Of a DNA stretch of 64,000 bases, positions 57,597-64,000 are shown in pieces. The stretch's first letter is position 1; each line of letters starts with the position of its first letter. The stretch covers positions 126,001 through 190,000 of the forward strand of contig JAQGDQ010000411.1 in assembly GCA_030141605.1 (NCBI GenBank), read 5' to 3'. The notes under the pieces were generated by a model. The model saw nothing but the letters and a program-made list of their open reading frames with translations, made no database searches and was not told the origin of the DNA. The position numbers and the translations under genes were made by a program. The DNA comes from Tubiluchus corallicola (Eukaryota; Priapulida; Priapulimorpha; Priapulimorphida; Tubiluchidae).

Positions 57597-58051
57597 AATT
57601 TTAATTTGTACACTGTATTGATTACCTACTAAATTTACAGTATCTGTATTTAGAATTACTTACAGTTAGTTAAGTTTAGAATGCATTGTCCTGTTTGAAC
57701 AATGCCAGCATTGACCAGATGTTAAGTATCGCATTGAGATTATTTTTAATTTTTAGTGTTTTAGAAGATGAGAACATTAAGTTGAAAACACAGTGCATTT
57801 ATATTAGTTTAAACTATTTTGCATATTTGTATGCTAAGCTGTCTATGGTGAGCATTAAAGAAAACATAAATTCCTTTTCATAGTCTTAAAGTTAGAAATG
57901 GCAGTTGTAAGTTCAAGTAAATGCTTGTTTGAAGATTGAAGCAGTTAAGATTGTTTGCAAATTCCTTATGAAGCATTGTGCATTTTGAATCTGGGTAAGC
58001 AACATAGTGTTCTGAATCTTATCTCATATCTACTTAGTTTAGATATTATAA
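57597..58051 (+). repeat. Probable 3' LTR region of the Gypsy element
   Basis: AT-rich non-coding sequence between the integrase stop and the end of the element. Only its last 37 bp match the left side, so LTR limits cannot be set. Confidence 0.45.
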
Positions 58052-59096
58052 AATCTAGATACTGTTGTATCAGTGGCAGAAAGGACAAGTAAAGAGAGTT
58101 CCTAAATAAAAGTTTGAATTCGTCTTGAAATTTTGTATCAGTTACATGCTGTTTTACTCTTTTACATTCAAAACGTGTGAACGTAAATGAAACACATTCA
58201 TTTACATGTTCAAAAACGTTCAATTAACGTTCAAAAAAGTAATCAGAGCAGTCGTATGGCACACTTCCTCAACTAAGCATATCCATAAAATATTTTGTCT
58301 TATCAGCAAAATTAATAATACGTTTTTGGTGAGCCAGTTGTAGTACACAGTTTCACTATTCCACCAGGATAGTGAAACAGTGACGTTTCACCAGTTGGCG
58401 TGAACATTTTAAATTAATAATTTTCTTTTTCAGTCACATTTTGTCTTTTTAACAGGTGAACATAATGCGAAGTACTATAACTCTGAATATACTTTTGTCA
58501 TGGAGCATCAGGGAACGTCTTTTGCATCTCTGGTATCACTGTTTCCATCAGATCTACTGCTCCGATCGCATCATATCAGTAACAATATTTACAATGTATA
58601 GATTAGGCCAGTTCGTGTTAGAAATACTGTTTATGGGATTTGGTGACGTATACGTCCCATTTAATGGCTGAAAAATACCATGAGAGGTGGGAAAAAAAAT
58701 CTGTCAGTGGTTCAATTAATGTGCATAGGTTATATATTAATAGCGTGAAAGCTTATCGAATTTTAATAAAACCTATCACTGTCAGATTCAGCTTTCGAAC
58801 TATATTTCAACAGCATTAAGTTCGTTAAAACTCAATCAAACCAACCAAAAATAAAGTTGATTTTTTGTTCGTCTTATTTCACAGGATTTACCAGGAGGGC
58901 AAATTTACCTACAATGGTTACTATAGCAACCGGAAGCACAATAACGCAAAAGTTGGGAGTGATGCTCGAACTCTGATTGGTCCTGAGCAACAGCCGAGGG
59001 TTCTATGACGTCACCCTACGCGACATTCAATTAGTTTTCATGCGACAAGCAAAAGGAAAACTGCATTTGTTATTTAGAGTGATAAAAAAAATCAGA

Positions 59097-59221
59097 ATGT
59101 TACCGAGAATAAATATTGTTCCACCAGATTTTTATAAACCACCAAAATATAAATACAGTATGCCCCCAGTCTATGGAGGGGGGGGCGAACTTTGTACAGA
59201 TCGAACCAGCTTATTGAAAGA
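59097..59221 (+). CDS. Unrecognised small gene, unit 1, exon 1
   Basis: Opens MLPRINIVPPDFYKPPKYKY and continues SMPPVYGGG into a run of eight G (59177-59184), then reaches a GTAAGT donor at 59222. As written, the frame past the G run gives ELCTDRTSLLK and phase 2 at the donor. With one more G it would give GGRTLYRSNQLIER and phase 0, resembling GGRPFYHSNRAFDK in unit 2. The ATG at 59097 sits in AGAATGT. Function unknown; no domain recognised. Confidence 0.45.
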
Positions 59222-60468
59222 GTAAGTATGCTTACTAGCCATAATTAACAAGATATTAACAAGTGTTCACAGTTAATAATCTGTTTTGCTGTAGAATTAA
59301 AGTACAATTTGTATTTTAGTGTTAAGCATGTTAGACTCATATTGCTGAAGCTTAGCAAATATACCAGTTTGCAATGTGCTGCTGTCAATACTTGTTTGTT
59401 CCCCATGTGCATTACAGCGAGCTGAGACGGAAAAAATGTACGTAATTAATCATATAAACCACATAAAAGCAATACTAGATTAGAAAATCTGAAAAAGTCT
59501 TTTGCACCTCCACCGGGCTATCCGGGCAATTCTTATAACCACTACACCTCAGAGGTTGCACCATTATTCTGCCGTGCAAAAATAGAGTACTTATAGTTAC
59601 TAGTTTTAGACAATTTTCTCAGTCAAAAAACCACAAAAAATGCGGAACAACACGTGCTAGAAAACGACTCTTGGCACCGTAAGTGCTGCAGTGACAAATA
59701 ACTGTGAACTCTGTGTAAAAACAATGGTAACACATGTACACCACTTACAGTTACTTGCTTTAGACAATTTTCTCAGTCAAAAAACCACAAAAACTGCGGA
59801 ACAACACTTGCTAGACAACGACTCTTGGCAGAAAAACTCCGCAACTTCATGACCTTAAGTTTGGCTGTTTACAAGTTGGTCTGGTACACAAAGTATTAAA
59901 GTATGCCGACTTATTGGTTTTAAATTTAGCGTAGCGCCAAGACAAAAATTAGCTTTATCATATCAGGTGGCTGAAAAACTGAATGTGCCGACGATACGAA
60001 AATAACGAAATCGCTTCAAAATTACCATACTTGGAAACTTTGTGTATTAAGGCCAAAAATCTTACGGCATTTCCTTAAATTTTCCCACAGAATTTTTAAG
60101 AGTCACAAAAGTAAATGCTGGAAAAATTCATATGTCAATATCCTGTGTCCAAAATACCTAGTGCCCAAATAACCTATGTGTCAAAAATGTTTGTGTTGAA
60201 ACTGCTTGTGTCCGAAACCCCTGTAACCGTAAAAACGCATTTCTGAGCAACGTAAGATGAATATAACTATATTGTCCGAAATTGTAGTTACAAGCAAAAG
60301 TTTCAAGTTCATACATTTGAAGAGCAAAAACAGCAAAGTATCCAAATACGATAGACTTGGAAAAACTATTACGTACATTGAATAAGTTGAACATCCATAC
60401 CCGTTTAACTGTTTCATGTTGTTACGGAGGTGCCATTTGCTTCAATAATAATATTATTTCATTAGCAG
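59222..60468 (+). other. Intron of the unit 1 gene
   Basis: Almost identical to 62647-63876. Contains an internal duplication of about 80 bp at 143-bp spacing (ctttagacaattttctcagt at 59607-59620 in shortened form and 59759). No gene recognised inside. Confidence 0.6.
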
Positions 60469-60619
60469 CACCAACAGAGTAAGCAAGAACGTTACGAAGC
60501 TGGAACCCATCGAAGAAAAAAGGAAACTCAGCTCCCTATCTCGATCATGGGAGCACACGCTGAGGAAGGGGACCCTGCCACTCATTCAACTTCGTGACAG
60601 GAGGCCCTGGTATTAAAAC
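60469..60619 (+). CDS. Unrecognised small gene, unit 1, last exon
   Basis: Acceptor ttatttcattag, followed three bases later by a second AG (an NAGNAG site). Two frames are open: in phase 2 it reads STNRVSKNVTKLEPIEEKRK and RSWEHTLRKGTLP, ending DRRPWY and a TAA at 60617-60619. In phase 0 it reads QHQQSKQERYEAG and stops at a TGA near 60596. The correct frame depends on the G run in exon 1. No homology recognised. Confidence 0.45.
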
Positions 60620-61300
60620 TTACACTATTGCTTAATGTGCTTTCTGTATAAATATTTCTCAGTCAAAGATAAACATCAGATAATTATCTAATATACAAAA
60701 ATGACATGTGTAAAAGTTAAAAGCAAAAGAATGTTGCTGCTGTGAATTACAAGCTGTAAATGTTACTGAGGCCAGAAAATTAAACTGAAATAAATCGAGC
60801 TTTTGCTTGTCAAACTCTCACATATTTGTATTACAATTTTAAATAATTATGGGTTCTAGCACAATAAAAATCTGATGTCGACAACAGTTAGTAACTCTTG
60901 CACGGTACTTACAATTAATGAGTAACAATTTCGCCAAAAATTGCTTTGCAGTTTCTTTAAGTCAAATCGGATCCGAATCCTAGTTCGTCTGATATATTAT
61001 TTCAAACGTACTAGAAGCCCACGTCTTTTACGGCTGTATGCAATAACAAGAATTTTGAGGTGCTGATAAACAAAAGCCGATGTAAAATAAATTTAAATAT
61101 CTACTATATTTACTGGCCACTACTCAACAATTGCATTTTACAGGTATAAGCCAATACAAATATTTTTTCGTTTCTGTTCAACAATGGTAAACTTAGTAGC
61201 TAAGTGGACGCTAAAAACTGTGATGAATTTGAGATTTGAACTTCAGACCTTGGGACTAAAACTCGCAAATCAGGCCACATTTTCATCTTCATTTTTTCTA
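60620..61300. other. Spacer in unit 1
   Basis: Nothing recognised. A weak gatttgaactt motif near 61239 was not accepted as a tRNA relic. Confidence 0.4.
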
Positions 61301-61306
61301 TTTTAG

Positions 61307-61437
61307 GCACTGAATAATTTGTGCTGGAGCTGCGGGCCACTACAACTATCGCCCGCCCTCCAGCTCTCCAAGTCTGAATTCATTGCAAAGCTGCTGGATG
61401 CTGTCGCATTCTCAACCAGGATTTTAACGAACCCCCA
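61307..61437 (+). CDS. Candidate exon of unknown gene
   Basis: Acceptor cattttttctattttag, then ALNNLCWSCGPLQLSPALQL and SKSEFIAKLLDAVAFS to a weak donor CCCCAG/gttcga. Phase 0 to 0. It looks like coding sequence (amphipathic, no low complexity), but its frame does not join the stop-terminated exon at 60469-60619, so it may belong to another transcript. No domain recognised. Confidence 0.35.
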
Positions 61438-62517
61438 GGTTCGATCTCTATTTTGTTTTTTTAATTTATTGTCTATAACATTCACTTTGTTGATCGATTT
61501 ACATTCATGCGGCAGAAAGGACAAGAAAAGAGAGTCATAAATAAAAGTTTGAATTCGTCTTGAAATTTTGTATCAGTTACATGCTGTTTTACTGTTTTAC
61601 ATTCAAAACGTGTAAACATAAATGAAACACGTTCAAAAACGTTCAATTAACGTTCAAAAAAGTAATCAGAGCAGTCGTAGGGCACACTTCTTCAACTAAG
61701 CATATCCATAAAATATTTTGTCTTATCAACAAAATTAATAATATGTTTTTGGTGAGCCCATTGTAGTACACAGTTTCACTATTCCACCAGGATAGTGAAA
61801 CAGTGACGTTTCACCAGTTGGCGCGAACATTTTAAATTAATAATTTTCTTTTTCAGTCACATTTTGTCTTTTTAACAGGTGAACATAATGCGAAGTACTA
61901 TAACTCTGAATGGAAAGTTTTTCGGGACGTACTTTAAATTTCCCTTTTCTTCCCTTTTGATTATTCAGAGGTCTTTTCGTGCTAGAAAGTCAATGTAAAA
62001 CCCGTTGTCTAAGTGGACTACTGATTTTAAACATGTTTTTCACGTTTTGTGCTGTGTGTTGTGTAAGCGCTGCTAACTTTTATTGTACTATATTTGTAAT
62101 CTTATTATTGTTTTATATTATTCAATGTCACGACACTGTACTTTTGTATTGCACCTTGATATAAGTAAATACATAATTAAATATATAAATAATTTACGTT
62201 AATGCGAGCTCTCGGGGTTCTTATTGGTCCTCTGTGCCTGGCAGGTTTCTATGACCTAATGTCGCATAACTACGTCATTATTTAGGTTAAACGCGAAGCA
62301 GCTGATAAACCGTTTTCTCTACAAATCTTGAAAATGATGGTGAGAATTACGCATAGAGACACCTGCAGTGTATATACAACCCGCTACAAGTACGGATCTT
62401 AAAACCAATCCGCGTTTCTCACTGAAGGAAATTACAGATGCCTTTATTTCTGCCAAAAATATTTATTATATTTCACACCTGATAGGATTCAAACTCAATG
62501 TTCACCCTATTTTGCAG

Positions 62518-62646
62518 TGTGACAATTGCCGCCGGCGTACTGGCCTATTGCCCAACTTCCCGCCCCTGCCAAGCCCAAGAGAACCGGTTCTGCCACCACT
62601 ATACGGTGGCAGACCGTTTTATCATTCAAACAGGGCATTTGACAAA
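62518..62646 (+). CDS. Unrecognised small gene, unit 2, exon
   Basis: Acceptor caccctattttgcag, donor AAA/gtaagt, 129 bp, phase 0 to 0. Encodes 43 residues starting CDNCRRRTGLLPNFPPLP and ending PPLYGGRPFYHSNRAFDK. The open frame extends upstream to about 62368, so an unspliced start is also possible, but no in-frame ATG was seen. The PP-YGG core links it to exon 1 of unit 1. Confidence 0.45.
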
Positions 62647-63876
62647 GTAAGTATGCTTACTAGCCATAATTAACTAACTATCGTTTTGCAAGTGTTCACA
62701 GTTAATAATCTGTTTTGCATTAGAATTAAAGTACAATTTGTATTTTAGTGTTAAGCATGTTAGACTCATATTGCTGAAGCTTAGCAAATATACCAGTTTG
62801 CAATGTGCTGCCCTAAATACTTGTTTGTTCCCCATGTGCATTACAGCGAGCGGAAAAAATTTACGTAATTAATCATATAAGCCGCATAAAAGCAATACTA
62901 GATTAGAAAATCTGAAAAAGTCTTTTGCACCTCCATCGGGCTATCCGGGCAATTCTTATAACCACTACACCTCAGAGGCTGCACCATTATTCTGCCGTGC
63001 AAAAATAGAGTACTTACAGTTACTTGCTTTAGACAATTTTCTCAGTCAAAAAACCACAAGAAATGCGGAACAACATGTGCTAGAAAATGACTCTTGGCAC
63101 CGTAAGTGCTGCAGTGACAAATAACTGTGAACTCTGTGTAAAAGCAACGGTAACACATGTACACCACTTACAGTTACTAGCTTTAGACAATTTTCTCAGT
63201 CAAAAAACCACAAAAAATGCAGAACAACACGTGCTAGAAAATGACTCTTGGCAGAAAAACTCCGCAACTTCATGACCTTAAGTTTGGCTGTTTACAAGTT
63301 GGTCTGGTACACAAAGTATTAAAGTATGCCGACTTATTGGTTTTAAATTTAGCGTAGCGCCAAGACAAAAATTAGCTTTATCATATCAGGTGGCTGAAAA
63401 ACTGAATGTGCCGACGATACGAAAATAACGAAATCGCTTCAAAATTACCATACTTGGAAACTTTGTGTATTAAGGCCAAAAATCTTACGGCATTTCCTTA
63501 AATTTTCCCACAGAACTTTTAAGAGTCACAAAAGTAAATGCTGGAAGAAATCCTGTGTCCAAAATACCTAGTGGCCAAATAACCTATGTGTCAAAAATGT
63601 TTGTGTTGAAACTGCTTGTGTCCGAAACCCCTGTAACCGTAAAAATGCATTTCTGAGCAACGTAAAATGAATATAACTATATTGTCCGAAACTGTAGTTA
63701 CAAGCAAAAGTTTCAAGTTCATACATTTGAAGAGCAAAAGCAGCAAAGTATTCAACTACGATAGACTTGGAAAAACAATTACGTACATTGAATAAGTTTA
63801 ATATTCATACCTGTTTAACTGTTTCATGTTATTGCGGAGGTGCCATTTGCTTCAATAATAATATTATTTCATTAGC
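62647..63876 (+). other. Intron of the unit 2 gene
   Basis: Nearly identical to 59222-60468 by eye, with a few indels. No gene recognised inside. Confidence 0.6.
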
Positions 63877-64000
63877 AGCACCAACAGAGTGAGCAAGAAC
63901 GTTACGAAGCTGGAACCCATCGAAGAAAAAAGGAAACTCAGCTCCCTATCTCCATCATGGGAGCACACGCTGAGGAAGGGGACCCTGCCACTCATTCAAC
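63877..64000 (+). CDS. Unrecognised small gene, unit 2, next exon (partial)
   Basis: Acceptor tatttcattag. Phase 0 reads QHQQSEQERYEAGTHRRKK; phase 2 reads STNRVSKNVTKLEPIEEKRK. Both stay open to the window edge. Relative to unit 1, the two coding differences I see (AGTAAG/AGTGAG and TCGATC/TCCATC) are each silent in one frame and not in the other, so they do not decide between frames. Confidence 0.4.

Larger units (their letters stand above)
53207..58051 (+). mobile_element. Decayed Ty3/Gypsy LTR retrotransposon
   Basis: Gag, protease, reverse transcriptase, RNase H and integrase regions appear in the order of Ty3/Gypsy elements, all broken by stops and frame changes. A 37-bp direct repeat (tctcatatctacttagttta core) at 53207-53243 and 58015-58051 marks what is left of the LTR ends. 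A primer-binding-site-like tggcgacgag begins at 53245, just inside the left repeat. The left LTR is otherwise not recognisable. The element lies between two copies of the duplicated unit. Confidence 0.88.
58074..61505 (+). repeat. Segmental duplication, unit 1
   Basis: 58074-58490 matches 61507-61915, and 59222-60600 matches 62647-64000, nearly identical by eye. Between these the two units differ (58490-59221 versus 61915-62646). The distance between units is about 3.43 kb. Unit 1 also contains a likely extra exon at 61301-61436. Confidence 0.9.
61507..64000 (+). repeat. Segmental duplication, unit 2 (runs off the window)
   Basis: See unit 1. Sequence is still duplicated at the right edge, so further copies may follow. 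Confidence 0.9.

Noticed and set aside
61215-61280. Possible tRNA relic with a gatttgaactt box
   Set aside because: No T-arm stem and no A box at the right distance.

Overview
This is eukaryotic, animal nuclear DNA: AT-rich, with spliced genes carrying large introns with GT-AG borders, and many transposon remnants and tandem arrays. The one conserved gene is the beta subunit of a voltage-gated calcium channel (CACNB family, + strand, 24056-41908). Its reading frame resembles protostome beta subunits (for example a [10 protein letters not shown] stretch in the HOOK and an AIMERSNSR stretch in the guanylate-kinase-like domain), so an invertebrate, possibly a lophotrochozoan or another protostome, is my best guess. 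The phylum cannot be fixed from this window.

1-24 kb: no conserved gene recognised. This stretch holds LINE reverse-transcriptase remnants (about 3.1-4.7 kb, - strand), tRNA-like sequence, several families of short inverted-repeat elements (called MITE-A, -B, -C, MITE-P and R1 here) and very large tandem arrays: 46 bp (1.57-2.89 kb), 31 bp (10.4-13.2 kb), 28 and 35 bp inside a hAT-like element (16.8-17.5 kb), a tetranucleotide microsatellite (18.6-18.95 kb) and a 109-bp array (19.2-22.85 kb).

24-42 kb: the CACNB gene. Ten constitutive-looking coding exons, all phase-compatible, give 556 residues from the conserved GSADS motif to the stop. The variable N-terminal exon(s) were not found. Between the SH3 and guanylate-kinase-like domains lie two further candidate alternative exons, one 147 bp (phase 1 to 1) and one 38 bp (phase 1 to 0). 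Many introns carry their own minisatellite. The most striking is a 17-copy 76-bp array in which the end of the SH3 exon and its splice donor were amplified.

42-49 kb: 3' flank with more MITEs, a 29-bp array, a 5S-rRNA-like stretch, and a small THAP zinc-finger gene on the - strand (48904-47678) broken by a one-base shift in a poly-A run. A LINE fragment follows.

50-64 kb: a segmentally duplicated unit seen three times (about 52.5, 58.1-61.4 and 61.5-64 kb) that carries a small unrecognised two-exon gene family. A decayed Ty3/Gypsy retrotransposon (about 53.2-58.05 kb) sits between the first and second copies. The duplicates share nearly identical introns but have divergent first exons.

Mobile elements and arrays account for most of the window, and all calls rest on reading the sequence without database searches.
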